Shown here piece after piece: positions 9,245 to 18,312 of a stretch of 55,889 nucleotides of DNA (within the stretch, counting starts at the first letter, position 1; each line of letters opens with the position of its first letter). The notes under the pieces were generated by a model that had not been told where the DNA came from, ran no database searches, and was given only the letters and a program-made list of their open reading frames with translations. Origin of the DNA: Betaproteobacteria bacterium RIFCSPLOWO2_12_FULL_62_58 (GTDB lineage Bacteria > Pseudomonadota > Gammaproteobacteria > Burkholderiales > SG8-41). The translations under genes and the position numbers were made by a program. The stretch spans positions 1 to 55,889 of the forward strand of contig MERI01000201.1 of NCBI GenBank assembly GCA_001772005.1, in the 5' to 3' direction.

Positions 9245-11363
9245 TCCCCGGCTTGCCGTCATGCCCAACGAGCCGCTGACGGCACCCGCGCTCGAAGACC
9301 GGCTCGACGATCTGCTCGATGCCGTGCTCTCCTCGCGCCGCACGGCGACGCGGCTCGCCGAGGGAATCGCGCCATTGCCCCGCGACCAGCAGGACTTCGT
9401 GCTGCACTGGGTCGCGGTAATCGCGCGCACTAACCCTGAAATGGCGTACCAGTTCGCGGCCGCGGCGCCCCGGGCGCTCGCCATGCTCGATCTTTCGGCG
9501 GCCGAAGCATGGATCATCCAGGCGATGGACACCTACGACCGAGAAGGCCTGTATCCAGGCAGCCAGGTGTTCAAGAACGCTGCCGGGTTCGCCATGCTCG
9601 CGCGCGGCGGCGCTTCCGCCGTCACCTTTGAAGAAGTCGCCCAAGTGCTTCAGCTTTTCATCTGTGGACTGTCAGGGCGGCGGCTCAGACTCGACACGGC
9701 GCCCCACGGCTACACCGACACTGAAACCATTTTTCTGCCCTCGCGCATTGCGCTGCGGCCGGCGCGGGATGAGAACTTCGTCATATACAAGGCCATGGCG
9801 ACGCTGCTGTGGGCGCAAGTGCGCCACGGCACGTTCAGCATCGACCTCGGCGCGGCGTGCGCGGGTTATGCGGATCCCAAGCGCGCGCTCGATGTGCTGA
9901 ATACCCTCGAAAACATCCGCCTCGAGGCATGCATCGCGCGTACCCTGCCGGGACTCGCGCGTGAAATGCAGAAGCTGCGCGGCGGCAAGGAACAGCCCGA
10001 TCCGCGCAGCACTCTGCTCACTATGCCCGCCGCGAGCGTTAACGATAGCGTCGCGCTGCTCGCCGAGGTCTACGCCGGCGACATGGCGCCGGCGCATTAC
10101 ATCTACGTCCCTACGCTGCAGCCAGAACAGGCGGCGGCGATGCGCAACGCGCGCCTCGCGAAAGAAAAAGCCGAGTTTCAATCGGTGCTCAAGCACATGC
10201 TTGAACAAAAAGACGGCTCCGGATCACCGCAGACCCAGCCGGGAGAGCGATTTGCGGTCCAGGCCTTCATGCAGCTTGCCGCGGACGGGGATACAAACCA
10301 CGAACTGCTGCTCGACAGCGAACCGGTCGCGCCACCGGGAAACGTGGTGCAGCTCATGGACTCGATTCTGCAGGACCTCGGTGAAATTCCTGACGATTAC
10401 CTGGTCGCCGCGGGCGACGGGGGCTACCGCAAGCCCGGGCACCAGGAACTCGATCCTGCTGACGTGTGGAAAGGCGTCTATCACGAGCAAGGTGCGTTCT
10501 TCTACAACGAGTGGGACCACAAGCGGCGGCATTACCGCAAGAACTGGTGCGTGCTGCGCGAGCTCGACGTGCATCCGGGCAATCCCGATTTCATCGATGC
10601 AACGCTCAGCAAGTACGCGCCCCAGGTGACCCAGCTCAAGCGCACTTTCGAGCTGCTGCGCGGCGAGGACAAGCTCCTCAAGAAACAACCTGACGGCGAC
10701 GACATCGATCTTGATGCCGTGATCGCTGCCTACGCCGACATGAAAAGCGGCATGGAGCTCTCGGACCGTCTGCTGACCAAGCGCCACAAGTCGGAGCGCG
10801 ACCTCGCGGTGATGTTCATGGTCGACATGAGCGGCTCGACCAAGGGCTGGATCAACGACGCGGAGCGGGAAGCTCTGGTCATGTCGTGCGAGGCGCTGGA
10901 AGTGTTGGGCGATCGTTACGCGATTTACGGCTTCTCCGGCATCACCCGCAAGCGCTGCGAGATTTTCCGCGTGAAGCTTTTCGGCGAACCCTACAGCGCG
11001 GCCGTGAGGCGGCGCATTGCCGGGATCCTCCCGCAGGACTACACGCGCATGGGCGCGGCGATTCGCCACCTTACCACCTTACTCAACCGGGTCGAAGCAC
11101 GCACCAAGCTGCTTATCACCCTCTCAGACGGCAAACCCGACGACTACAGCGACAATTACCGCGGCGAATACGGTATCGAAGACACGCGCCAGGCGTTGAT
11201 CGAAGCCCACCGTTCGGGCATCAAGCCGTTCTGTATCACCATCGACCGCGAAGCGCGCGACTACCTGCCGCACATGTACGGCCCGGTGAATTGGACGCTG
11301 GTTGACGACGTCGCGCGGCTGCCGCTCAAGGTTGCGGACATCTACCGGCGGCTGACGACCTAG
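9219..11363 (+). CDS. VWA-domain protein, CbbO/NorD family
   Basis: 714-residue partner of the preceding AAA+ ATPase. The C-terminal von Willebrand A domain has an intact MIDAS: DMSGS at about residues 536-540, Thr about 609 (TRMGAA) and Asp about 637 (SDGKPDD). The N-terminal 500 residues are the helical CbbO/NorD region that contacts client enzymes in known pairs. The ATG at 9219 overlaps the ATPase gene by 26 nt; an ATG at 9261 is an alternative that removes 14 residues. Neither has a strong ribosome-binding site, consistent with coupled translation. The client protein is unknown. Confidence 0.92.
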   Translation: MSSPPPSSDPRLAVMPNEPLTAPALEDRLDDLLDAVLSSRRTATRLAEGIAPLPRDQQDFVLHWVAVIARTNPEMAYQFAAAAPRALAMLDLSAAEAWIIQAMDTYDREGLYPGSQVFKNAAGFAMLARGGASAVTFEEVAQVLQLFICGLSGRRLRLDTAPHGYTDTETIFLPSRIALRPARDENFVIYKAMATLLWAQVRHGTFSIDLGAACAGYADPKRALDVLNTLENIRLEACIARTLPGLAREMQKLRGGKEQPDPRSTLLTMPAASVNDSVALLAEVYAGDMAPAHYIYVPTLQPEQAAAMRNARLAKEKAEFQSVLKHMLEQKDGSGSPQTQPGERFAVQAFMQLAADGDTNHELLLDSEPVAPPGNVVQLMDSILQDLGEIPDDYLVAAGDGGYRKPGHQELDPADVWKGVYHEQGAFFYNEWDHKRRHYRKNWCVLRELDVHPGNPDFIDATLSKYAPQVTQLKRTFELLRGEDKLLKKQPDGDDIDLDAVIAAYADMKSGMELSDRLLTKRHKSERDLAVMFMVDMSGSTKGWINDAEREALVMSCEALEVLGDRYAIYGFSGITRKRCEIFRVKLFGEPYSAAVRRRIAGILPQDYTRMGAAIRHLTTLLNRVEARTKLLITLSDGKPDDYSDNYRGEYGIEDTRQALIEAHRSGIKPFCITIDREARDYLPHMYGPVNWTLVDDVARLPLKVADIYRRLTT

Positions 11364-11412
11364 ACGAATTTGCGCTGTGCCACCATGCGCCCAGCCGGTT
11401 CACGCCCGGCAC

Positions 11413-11441
11413 TTGAAAGTGAACGATTCTTGCGCTATATC
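11413..11441 (+). promoter_or_regulatory. candidate sigma-70 promoter for the liv-type operon
   Basis: TTGAAA at 11413-11418 and TATATC at 11436-11441 are spaced by 17 bp. They lie about 80 nt before the start of the substrate-binding protein gene. Five of six and four of six consensus bases match. No operator was recognised. Confidence 0.45.
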
Positions 11442-11522
11442 AAAGCCCGGAGCCGCGCCGCATTGCATGCTTGGTTTGCTTCAGGACGCGAACCCACCCT
11501 GTCCAATCAGAAGGAGGCAAAT

Positions 11523-12767
11523 ATGAAAAAGCTTTTACTCTTACTTTCGGGTTTTGTATTTTGCAGTATTTTTGGTTATGGCGCCGCCGTGGCAGCCGAG
11601 CCCGCCAAAATAAAGGTGGGCATACTGCTTCCGCTCACCGGCACCTTTGCCGCGGTGGCTCAAACGCAGAGGGATGGCGCGCTGCTCGCGATTGACGTGA
11701 TCAACAAGCGCGGCGGCCTCAACATGCCCGGCGGCAGGGTCATGATCGAAGGCGTCGTTGCCGACGACGAAGCCAAGCAGGATGTGGGCGTCCGGCGCTA
11801 CCGATACATGGTTTCCGAAGGCGTCAAAGGCGTCGGCGGCCAGACCTGGGCGCCGCTCGCCTATGCGATCAACGCCATCGTGAGCAAGGAGCCGATGCCG
11901 TATTTCCCCGTGTGCGTCATGGCCAAGGAAGCATTTCAGAAGGGCAAGCTGGCTGATTCCACCTTCGCCACCGCATTCAGCCCCTGGACGGTTGGATACA
12001 TGGCCGGCCAGGCGGCCGTCAAAACGCTGGGCAAGAAACGTATTTTCTTCCTGGCCCGCTCAGATAGCTGGGGCTGGGACATGAGGGACGGCGCCACCGC
12101 GGCGGCCAAGGAATACGGCGCCGAAATCGTCGGCTACGACGAGGTTGCGCTCGGAACGGGCGACTACACCACCGTGCTGCAGAAGGTCCGCGCGGCCAAG
12201 CCGGACGTGTTCATCGCCGCCCAGTTCGCCGCCGATGCCGTGGCGCTGCTGAAGCAGGTCCATCAGATGGGCCTGAACAAGGAAATGACCATCTTCAACG
12301 CGTTCATCACGAACGTGGTCGCGAAGGGTCTGCCTCCCGAGGCGCTCGAAGGCGTCTACTCCATGCACTACTTCTACTACGACCTTGCGAATTTCCCGGA
12401 CAAGGACGTGGCGAAGAGCGCGGCGGAGTTCACCGCTCTTTATCGCGCGAAGTACAAGGCGCCGCCGGATGCGTACGCCACCATCGCCTACACCGCGTAC
12501 ATGGAGATGTTCAGGGGATTCGAGGCCGCCAAATCCTTTGACCCGCAAAAGGTGTCCGCGGCGCTGATGGCGAACAACGGCCGGTTCAACTCGGTCAAGG
12601 GCCCTGCAAGATGGCGCGAGGACCACGCGGCCGAATACAAGCACGCCGCCTTTCTGGTGAAAGGGAAAGGTCCCAAGGAGCAGAAGCACGAATGGGATCT
12701 CTTCACGGTCATGGGCTCCGTGGGCGGCGAGTCGGTGATGCCGACACTGAAGTCTCTCGGTTACTAA
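11523..12767 (+). CDS. ABC transporter periplasmic substrate-binding protein (LivK/HAAT type)
   Basis: 414-residue type I periplasmic binding protein of the branched-chain-amino-acid/amide family. The signal peptide (MKKLLLLLSGFVFCSIFGYG...AVAA) is followed by VGILLPLTGTFA, the usual first strand of the fold. The ATG at 11523 has a near-perfect AAGGAGG upstream and starts the signal peptide, so longer readings are rejected. It is the first gene of a five-gene import operon (binding protein, two ATPases, two permeases). The ligand cannot be read from sequence; this family also binds amides, urea and aromatic acids. Confidence 0.93.
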   Translation: MKKLLLLLSGFVFCSIFGYGAAVAAEPAKIKVGILLPLTGTFAAVAQTQRDGALLAIDVINKRGGLNMPGGRVMIEGVVADDEAKQDVGVRRYRYMVSEGVKGVGGQTWAPLAYAINAIVSKEPMPYFPVCVMAKEAFQKGKLADSTFATAFSPWTVGYMAGQAAVKTLGKKRIFFLARSDSWGWDMRDGATAAAKEYGAEIVGYDEVALGTGDYTTVLQKVRAAKPDVFIAAQFAADAVALLKQVHQMGLNKEMTIFNAFITNVVAKGLPPEALEGVYSMHYFYYDLANFPDKDVAKSAAEFTALYRAKYKAPPDAYATIAYTAYMEMFRGFEAAKSFDPQKVSAALMANNGRFNSVKGPARWREDHAAEYKHAAFLVKGKGPKEQKHEWDLFTVMGSVGGESVMPTLKSLGY

Positions 12768-12798
12768 GACCCGCCTTACTCCGGAAAATCTTCTCTCT

Positions 12799-12831
12799 GC
12801 CCCGGTGAATAGGACTTTGCTTCACCGGGGC
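12799..12831 (+). promoter_or_regulatory. intercistronic stem-loop after the binding-protein gene
   Basis: GCCCCGGTGAA and TTCACCGGGGC form a perfect 11-bp stem with an 11-nt loop in the gap before the livG-like gene. No T-run follows, so it more likely stabilises the upstream message or attenuates read-through, giving more binding protein than membrane components. That arrangement is common in ABC import operons. Confidence 0.6.
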
Positions 12832-12854
12832 GGAAGGGGAGAAAACGGCCGGCC

Positions 12855-13652
12855 GTGAGCACAGCGTTGGGCGCAGAACTCATCAAAGCCAAGGGAGTCA
12901 CGAAACGTTTCGGCGCATTGGTCGCCGTTGACCGGGTCGATTATTCCCTGCGCGAACACGAAGTTGCCGGCATCATCGGCTCCAACGGGGCCGGCAAAAC
13001 TACGTTCTTCAACCTGTTGACGGGGTATTACCCCCCCGACGAGGGGACCATCCTGCACAAAGGCGTAGACGTCACCCGCATGACGCCGCAGGAAAGGGTT
13101 GCGAGGGGATTGATGCGCACCTTCCAGCTCACCTCCACCTTCGACAACCTGAGCGTGATCGACAACCTGGTGCTCTCGTTTTTCAGGGCGCACCGGAAAT
13201 CGTCGTTGATGCACCTGTTGCTCAACACCTGCAAGCGGTACCGGAACGAGGACAAAATCGTCGCGATCCTGGAAACCTTCGATCTGCAGGATGTGCGCGA
13301 CCGGCAGGTGAAGCATCTCAGCTTGGGTGAAAAGAGGCGCCTGGAGATCGCCATGGCGGTCCTGGCCGAGCCCGAGGTGTTGCTGCTGGACGAACCGCTG
13401 GCGGGGCTCGCCGAATCCGAGATCAAGGGCATTCTGGATGTGCTGGGCAGGCACGTCGGCAAGCAGACCATCCTGATCGTGGAACACAAGATCTCACACG
13501 TGAAAGACTTCCTGCAGCGGCTCACCGTCATGCACGAGGGCAGGATCATCGCGGACGGCGGATACGAGGAATGTCTGCGCCACCCCGAGGTGCGAAGAAG
13601 CTATTGGCAGATCGACGTCTCCGCCAACGAGAACGAGCATGCCTCCGCATAG
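12855..13652 (+). CDS. Branched-chain-type ABC transporter ATP-binding protein (LivG-like)
   Basis: 265-residue cytoplasmic ATPase of the importer. Walker A GSNGAGKTT, signature LSLGEKRRLEI (a Leu-Gly variant of LSGGQ), Walker B VLLLDEPLAG and switch His in VEHKI are all present. A GTG at 12855 starts the gene, with no strong ribosome-binding site directly before it. It overlaps the next ATPase gene by 14 nt. LivG/LivF pairs form the heterodimeric ATPase of HAAT-family importers. Confidence 0.93.
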   Translation: MSTALGAELIKAKGVTKRFGALVAVDRVDYSLREHEVAGIIGSNGAGKTTFFNLLTGYYPPDEGTILHKGVDVTRMTPQERVARGLMRTFQLTSTFDNLSVIDNLVLSFFRAHRKSSLMHLLLNTCKRYRNEDKIVAILETFDLQDVRDRQVKHLSLGEKRRLEIAMAVLAEPEVLLLDEPLAGLAESEIKGILDVLGRHVGKQTILIVEHKISHVKDFLQRLTVMHEGRIIADGGYEECLRHPEVRRSYWQIDVSANENEHASA

Positions 13653-14349
13653 CGCGGCGACTAACGACGAAATACTGGCCGTCAGAGGCCTGAACGTCGC
13701 GTACGGCGAGTCGAAGGTCCTGTTTGATATGGATTTGAGCGTACGAGCGAAGCAGATCGTGGCCTGCGTGGGGCGCAACGGCGCCGGCAAGACGACACTC
13801 CTCAAGAGTATCGCCGGATTTCTGAAACCGCTCGCCGGATCCATCACTTCCGACCGCACCAATCTGGTCGGCCGGAAGTCCTACGACATCGCGAAGATGG
13901 GGATCAAGTACGTGCCGCAGGACAAGAAAGTGTTTTCCGATCTGACGGTCAGGGAAAACCTGGAGCTCGGCAGCTACGCTACCCAGGATTACAACTGGGA
14001 TCGGGTCACCGACTATTTCCCGAAACTGAAAGAGCTCATGGACCGCAAGGGCGGCTATCTGAGCGGCGGCGAACGCCAGATGCTGATGATCGGCAGGGCG
14101 CTGTTGGGCAGCCCGAAAGTGCTGCTGATCGACGAGCCTACGGAAGGACTGGCTCCCAGCATCGTTGCGCACCTGAGAAGCGTTTTTGCGGAATTGAGCA
14201 AGAACGCGGCGCTGGTGCTCGTGGAGCAGAACCTGCCTTTAGTTTGCGCGATATCCAGCAAGGTCTACGCCATAAAAGAGGGGCGCATCGTGGCCGAGCT
14301 GGCAGACCGGGAATCGATCAAGGCGGATGTTTGTGAACGCTACCTCTAG
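13639..14349 (+). CDS. Branched-chain-type ABC transporter ATP-binding protein (LivF-like)
   Basis: 236-residue second ATPase subunit. Walker A GRNGAGKTT, signature LSGGERQMLMIGRAL and Walker B VLLIDEPTEGL are intact, and the length is typical of LivF. The start codon lies inside the end of the livG-like gene (14-nt overlap), so translation is probably coupled. Its TAG stop codon (14347-14349) overlaps the first two bases of a 15-bp hairpin that opens the repeat element separating it from the permease genes. A separated regulation of the permeases is therefore possible. Confidence 0.93.
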   Translation: MPPHSAATNDEILAVRGLNVAYGESKVLFDMDLSVRAKQIVACVGRNGAGKTTLLKSIAGFLKPLAGSITSDRTNLVGRKSYDIAKMGIKYVPQDKKVFSDLTVRENLELGSYATQDYNWDRVTDYFPKLKELMDRKGGYLSGGERQMLMIGRALLGSPKVLLIDEPTEGLAPSIVAHLRSVFAELSKNAALVLVEQNLPLVCAISSKVYAIKEGRIVAELADRESIKADVCERYL

Positions 14350-14557
14350 GAATTTGTCGGACTTACGTCCGACAAATTCCTGAAGCAAAACCGCCTGCAA
14401 GAATACAGGAAAAACATTGGACTGCACACCTCGTCAAGCCGACCCGCATGCCGTATTGAAGCCCGGGAGCGGTTGTCGTCCTGATGCTACATCCCAAAAT
14501 CCACAGGCGGTTTTGCTGTTAGCAGCCTGTCGCAGTCCCAACCTCGACAGGCTGCTA
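14348..14557 (+). repeat. two-hairpin leader element, copy A (between livF-like and livM-like)
   Basis: A 210-bp element begins with a 15-bp hairpin (AGGAATTTGTCGGAC, loop TTAC, complement to 14381). It ends with a 13-bp hairpin (TAGCAGCCTGTCG at 14520-14532 with CGACAGGCTGCTA at 14545-14557). Just inside lie GCAAAACCGCCTG and its exact complement CAGGCGGTTTTGC. The same order and polarity recur at 34727-34921 and 46426-46619, but this copy has a different central sequence. It ends 2 nt before the livM-like ATG, so an AGG inside the terminal hairpin is the only visible ribosome-binding candidate. Confidence 0.85.
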
Positions 14558-14559
14558 GC

Positions 14560-15540
14560 ATGGTGAAAGCGTTCCGATGGTGGTGGGGCATCCTGCTGGC
14601 GTTTTCGCTGTTGGCGGTGTCGAGGGGGTTTCTGCCCCTGCCTTTCATCAATGAGGTCGTGATTTTCGCGATCTACACCATGGGGTGCAGCTTCCTCCTG
14701 GGGCGCGTCGGGTTCATATCGTTCGGGCAGCCGGCGTACCTGGCGGTCGGCGCTTATGGAACCGCGTTTTATCTCTTTTACTTCGGCGCCAATCCTTACA
14801 TCGGCATCCTGCTGGGCGTGCTGGCGGGGCTCGTCGTGTCGTTCATCGTCGGCCCTCTTTTCGTGAGATTGCGCAGCGACTATTTCGCGCTGGTGAATCT
14901 GGCGCTGGCGGTGATCGTCTACTATCTCATGCAGAAGGTTCTGGCGGGCATCACGCACGGCGACAACGGGCTGTGGTTCCTGACCAACATAACCTCCACC
15001 CCGCTGCTCGACCTGGGCAAGCCGAACCACTTTTTTATCTTCGCATTGCTGGTCGCGCTGGCCGTCTGGGCGTTCTACAAGTATCTCGACGACTCGATCT
15101 ACGGCGCCTGCTGCCTGGCAACCAAGATCAACGAAGACAAGCTCGAATTTCTCGGTTACAGCAATTTCAGCGTCCGGCTGCTCGCTTTTGTCATCGCCAA
15201 TACGACGACCGCCCTGGCCGGCGCGCTGTACGCCGTCTATCTGGGATTCGTGAGCCCGGAAATAACCAGCCCGTCTCGCGCCGCCGATCCGGTGGTGGTC
15301 ACGATACTCGGTGGGACCGGCACGCTCTACGGACCCATCGTCGGCGCGTTCGCCTACACCGGCATGAAGGACGTGATCAGCAAGCTGATCGGCAACTGGG
15401 AGCTTTTCATCGGCTTCCTGCTGGTATTCATCATGCTCGCCGGGGAAAAGGGCATCTGGGGCTCGCTGCAGCCCCTGCTGGAAAAGCTGCTCTTCCGGAA
15501 GAGACGCCACGGCGCGGATTCGCCGCGAATTGTGCCATGA
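14560..15540 (+). CDS. Branched-chain-type ABC transporter permease (LivM-like)
   Basis: 326-residue polytopic inner-membrane permease with eight or more hydrophobic segments. The LivM-type EAA-like loop region (GYSNFSVRLLAFVIANTT) is followed by GALYAVYLGFVSPE and GGTGTLYGPIVGAFAY. It pairs with the LivH-like permease downstream. The ATG at 14560 is placed 2 nt after a repeat-derived hairpin, so its initiation signal lies within the repeat. The C-terminus ends in a short basic tail next to another repeat, and the last residues may be repeat-derived. Confidence 0.92.
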   Translation: MVKAFRWWWGILLAFSLLAVSRGFLPLPFINEVVIFAIYTMGCSFLLGRVGFISFGQPAYLAVGAYGTAFYLFYFGANPYIGILLGVLAGLVVSFIVGPLFVRLRSDYFALVNLALAVIVYYLMQKVLAGITHGDNGLWFLTNITSTPLLDLGKPNHFFIFALLVALAVWAFYKYLDDSIYGACCLATKINEDKLEFLGYSNFSVRLLAFVIANTTTALAGALYAVYLGFVSPEITSPSRAADPVVVTILGGTGTLYGPIVGAFAYTGMKDVISKLIGNWELFIGFLLVFIMLAGEKGIWGSLQPLLEKLLFRKRRHGADSPRIVP

Positions 15541-15558
15541 ACCTGCGTGGCGTCTCTT

Positions 15559-15641
15559 CCCTCATCCCCACCCTTCTCCCGGAGGGAGAAGGGAGCGTCG
15601 TGCTTCCCTCTCCCCTCGGGAGAGGGACTGAGGGTGAGGGA
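15559..15641. repeat. CCCTCTCCC-type hairpin repeat, copy 1 (between livM-like and livH-like)
   Basis: Two adjacent GC-rich palindromes fill the permease spacer: CCCTTCTCC with GGAGAAGGG, and CCCTCTCCC with GAGAGGG. They are framed by CCCTCATCCCC and the complementary GGGTGAGGG. A shorter relative lies at 26800-26836. This resembles dispersed extragenic palindromes of beta- and gammaproteobacteria. Confidence 0.75.
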
Positions 15642-15697
15642 AGGTTCATGGGTAGGGCCGCGCCAGGAACGACTGACAGCGGAGAGGCGCGCCGCCA

Positions 15698-16567
15698 ATG
15701 AGCTCACAACTGCTGATTTCCGGCGTGATCTTCGGGTTGAGCATCGGGAGCATCTTTTTCCTGATGGCGATCGGCCTGTCGCTGTGCTTCGGCCTGATGC
15801 GCATCATCAGCCTCGACCAGCTGCTCTATTACTCGATCGGTGCGTACATCACCTATACCCTCAGCCTTGCGACAGGCAGCGTGTGGCTCGGCGTGCTGGG
15901 GGGGTCGGTGGTTGCAGGCATCGCCGCCTTCGCCGTGGAACGCCTGGTTTTCCGGCGCATCTACGAACGGGAACTCACCTTCAGCATGATCACGTCCTTC
16001 GGGATCCTGATCGGCGGCATCGGTGTCATCAAATACTTCTGGGGGGTCGTTCCCCGTCCGGTTCCCGTTCCGACGATGACTCAGTTTGACATTGTCGGCA
16101 CGGAAGTCCCGGTCTACCGCCTGATTATCGTCGCCATCGCCTTTCTCGTTTATGCCGGCATCTGGCTGTTCCTGAACCGCACCATTATCGGCAAGGCGAT
16201 CCGCGCCGGCATCGAGAACGTGGAGCACGTGGAAGGCCTGGGCATCAATGTGTCCCGGCTTTTCACCATCACGTTCATCATCGCCGGCACGCTCTCCGGA
16301 CTGGCCGGCGGGCTGCACGCGCCGCTGATCATGGTGGATCCCCAGATGGGACTCGAGGTGCTGGCGTTCGTGTTCATGGTCGTCATCATCGGCGGTCTGG
16401 GAAGCATCAAGGGAACCCTGGTATCAGCCTTCATAGTCGGGCAGGTCGTCTCCCTGGGGTCGCTCATCTATGCGCCTTTGGCGCAGATGGCGCCGTTTGC
16501 CATCATGCTGCTGATTCTCCTGATCAAGCCGACCGGTCTTTATGGCAGCGCCCTGCTGAAACGATAA
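15698..16567 (+). CDS. Branched-chain-type ABC transporter permease (LivH-like)
   Basis: 289-residue hydrophobic permease, the second membrane subunit of the importer. Typical LivH blocks are visible: GLSIGSIFFLMAIGLSLCFG near the N-terminus and GLGSIKGTLVSAFIVGQV near the C-terminus. The ATG at 15698 follows a GGAGAGG stretch, though its spacing is long. It is the last gene of the operon and stops 3 nt before the end of the convergent BT1-like transporter gene, with no separate terminator visible in that gap. Confidence 0.92.
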   Translation: MSSQLLISGVIFGLSIGSIFFLMAIGLSLCFGLMRIISLDQLLYYSIGAYITYTLSLATGSVWLGVLGGSVVAGIAAFAVERLVFRRIYERELTFSMITSFGILIGGIGVIKYFWGVVPRPVPVPTMTQFDIVGTEVPVYRLIIVAIAFLVYAGIWLFLNRTIIGKAIRAGIENVEHVEGLGINVSRLFTITFIIAGTLSGLAGGLHAPLIMVDPQMGLEVLAFVFMVVIIGGLGSIKGTLVSAFIVGQVVSLGSLIYAPLAQMAPFAIMLLILLIKPTGLYGSALLKR

Positions 16568-16570
16568 GCG

Positions 16571-18196
16571 CTACGCGCTCTTGAATCGCGTCAGTCGGGC
16601 GAACAGGATCGCTGTCAGCGGCAGCGCAAGACCGATCACCGTCTGCACGACCAGCAGCATGCCGAGGTCACCGTAGTCGGCCGGAACCTGCATCGCGCCC
16701 GTCGCGGAATCGCGCACTTCGCGCGTGATGATGAAAGCCTGGTTCAGGTACTTGGTGCCGAGCTGGGAAAGCGAGAGCGCGAGGTTCGTGAACGAGGCCA
16801 TCACCGCGAAATAGGTCGCCTTGAGATTGGCGGGCGCGGAGTTGGCAATCCAGGCAAGCATGGGGATCATGGCGATCTGTCCCAGCGGTGATTCGAGAGC
16901 CGTATCGACCAGGGCGATAAAGCGCGCGTCAACCACGCCGCCCGTCAGTGCCGCGGTCCACACATGCAGGCCGTGGTACATGCCGATGATAGGCAGCGCC
17001 AGGCCAGTCCCGATGACGGTCAAAAAGCCTATCACGTAGGCGATGGAGCGCTCGGCCATGAAGCGGCGGAAGATGAACATGCCGGCCAGTGTGAGCGCGC
17101 TCGAAATGAGCGAGAGCACCGCGAGGAACTGCTGGTCGAAGCCGAGCGCGTCGATCATCCACCAGGTCACGCCCGGTCCAGGCGACGGTATTGCGCGGTA
17201 GACGAAGATGACGACCGCGGTGCCGATCAGCGTAGCGCGCGCCGCAGGCTCCAGCGCCCGGGTGAGCTTCGCAATCAGGAGAGCGATGATTGCGAACGAA
17301 CCCGCGAAAATGAACTCCTGGCTGTAGCTGAGCGGGCTCAGGCCCATGCTCACGGTGAACACCACAAAGGCGAGGCTGCCACCCAGGATCCACCAGTTGG
17401 GTGCCGGGCGTTCGTCGGGTTCCGTCACGAGCCGCTCCGCCTCTGCGCGGTTCTTTCCTTGCGCAACCAGCTCGCGGATACGGCGAACCTTCAGCACCGA
17501 ATGGATCGCCACGCCCAGCACCGAGATCGCCGGTATCGCAAGCGCCATCAGGTAGACGTCGCGGTAAATGCGCACCTTGTCCGTCTCCGGCAGCGCGTGC
17601 ACGCCGGAAAACAAATAAAGATTGATAACCGCCACCAGCACCAGTCCCCCGATGATCGCCACGCGCCCCAGCGTCTGCATCGTGGTGTTCATGAGCTTGC
17701 GGGTGGCGGGGTCGACCGGCCGCCCCTCGCGATCCACGCGGGGCACCGCCTCCACCGTCATCGCATCAGCCACCACGTCCTGGATCACGTAGCCGATGGG
17801 CGCGAGCAACACGCTCACCACGTACCACGCCCCCGCCGGCACGATCGCGGTCATCGCTTCGCGTTCACCGATCAGGAACACCATGATGGTGAGGCTCGCG
17901 GCGATGAGCCCCGCGCCCAGAAAAACCAGCCACGCTTTCCAGCGCCAGATCAGGTCCACCAGGTGCCCGATCGGCATCTTGAGCGCCCAGGGTATGCCGC
18001 CCCAGAAGCCGAGCGCCGCGAGAAACTCCGCGGAGAGGCCCAAGTAGTCCTTGACGAAGAAGGTGCCGACGATCCCGGTAAGCCCGGAAATGCCCGCCGC
18101 CATGTAGACCATGAGCGGCGGGAGATAGGAGAAACGCATTTCCCGCCCCAGCGCGAGGATATTGACGTCGATCCAGCGGGAAATGCCAGCTAGCAT
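16571..18196 (-). CDS. MFS-type transporter, folate/biopterin (BT1)-like
   Basis: 541-residue integral membrane protein with about twelve hydrophobic segments. The N-terminal half (LPPLMVYMAAGISGLTGIVGTF, then FLAALGFWGGIPWALKMPIG) resembles BT1/folate-biopterin transporters within the major facilitator superfamily. A hydrophilic loop around residues 235-265 separates the halves, as expected for an MFS fold. It lies downstream of scpB on the same strand with a 116-nt gap holding a hairpin, so it may be a separate unit. The substrate is unknown, and the BT1 assignment is a resemblance rather than a proven function. Confidence 0.75.
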   Translation of the reverse strand: MLAGISRWIDVNILALGREMRFSYLPPLMVYMAAGISGLTGIVGTFFVKDYLGLSAEFLAALGFWGGIPWALKMPIGHLVDLIWRWKAWLVFLGAGLIAASLTIMVFLIGEREAMTAIVPAGAWYVVSVLLAPIGYVIQDVVADAMTVEAVPRVDREGRPVDPATRKLMNTTMQTLGRVAIIGGLVLVAVINLYLFSGVHALPETDKVRIYRDVYLMALAIPAISVLGVAIHSVLKVRRIRELVAQGKNRAEAERLVTEPDERPAPNWWILGGSLAFVVFTVSMGLSPLSYSQEFIFAGSFAIIALLIAKLTRALEPAARATLIGTAVVIFVYRAIPSPGPGVTWWMIDALGFDQQFLAVLSLISSALTLAGMFIFRRFMAERSIAYVIGFLTVIGTGLALPIIGMYHGLHVWTAALTGGVVDARFIALVDTALESPLGQIAMIPMLAWIANSAPANLKATYFAVMASFTNLALSLSQLGTKYLNQAFIITREVRDSATGAMQVPADYGDLGMLLVVQTVIGLALPLTAILFARLTRFKSA

Positions 18197-18233
18197 GGAT
18201 TACCGAAGGCGTAAATCACGCCGGTCTGCTCCT

Positions 18234-18259
18234 GCCGCCTGCGCCGGAAAGCAGGCGGC
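18234..18259. terminator. stem-loop between scpB and the BT1-like gene
   Basis: GCCGCCTGC and GCAGGCGGC form a 9-bp stem with an 8-nt loop in the 116-bp spacer. No T-run follows on either strand. A factor-dependent terminator or message-stabilising hairpin after scpB is plausible. Confidence 0.35.
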
Positions 18260-18312
18260 GCGAAGCGGTGTTTCATCTGCGTGGCGCAGACGGCGGAGCT
18301 GGCCCGGATGTG

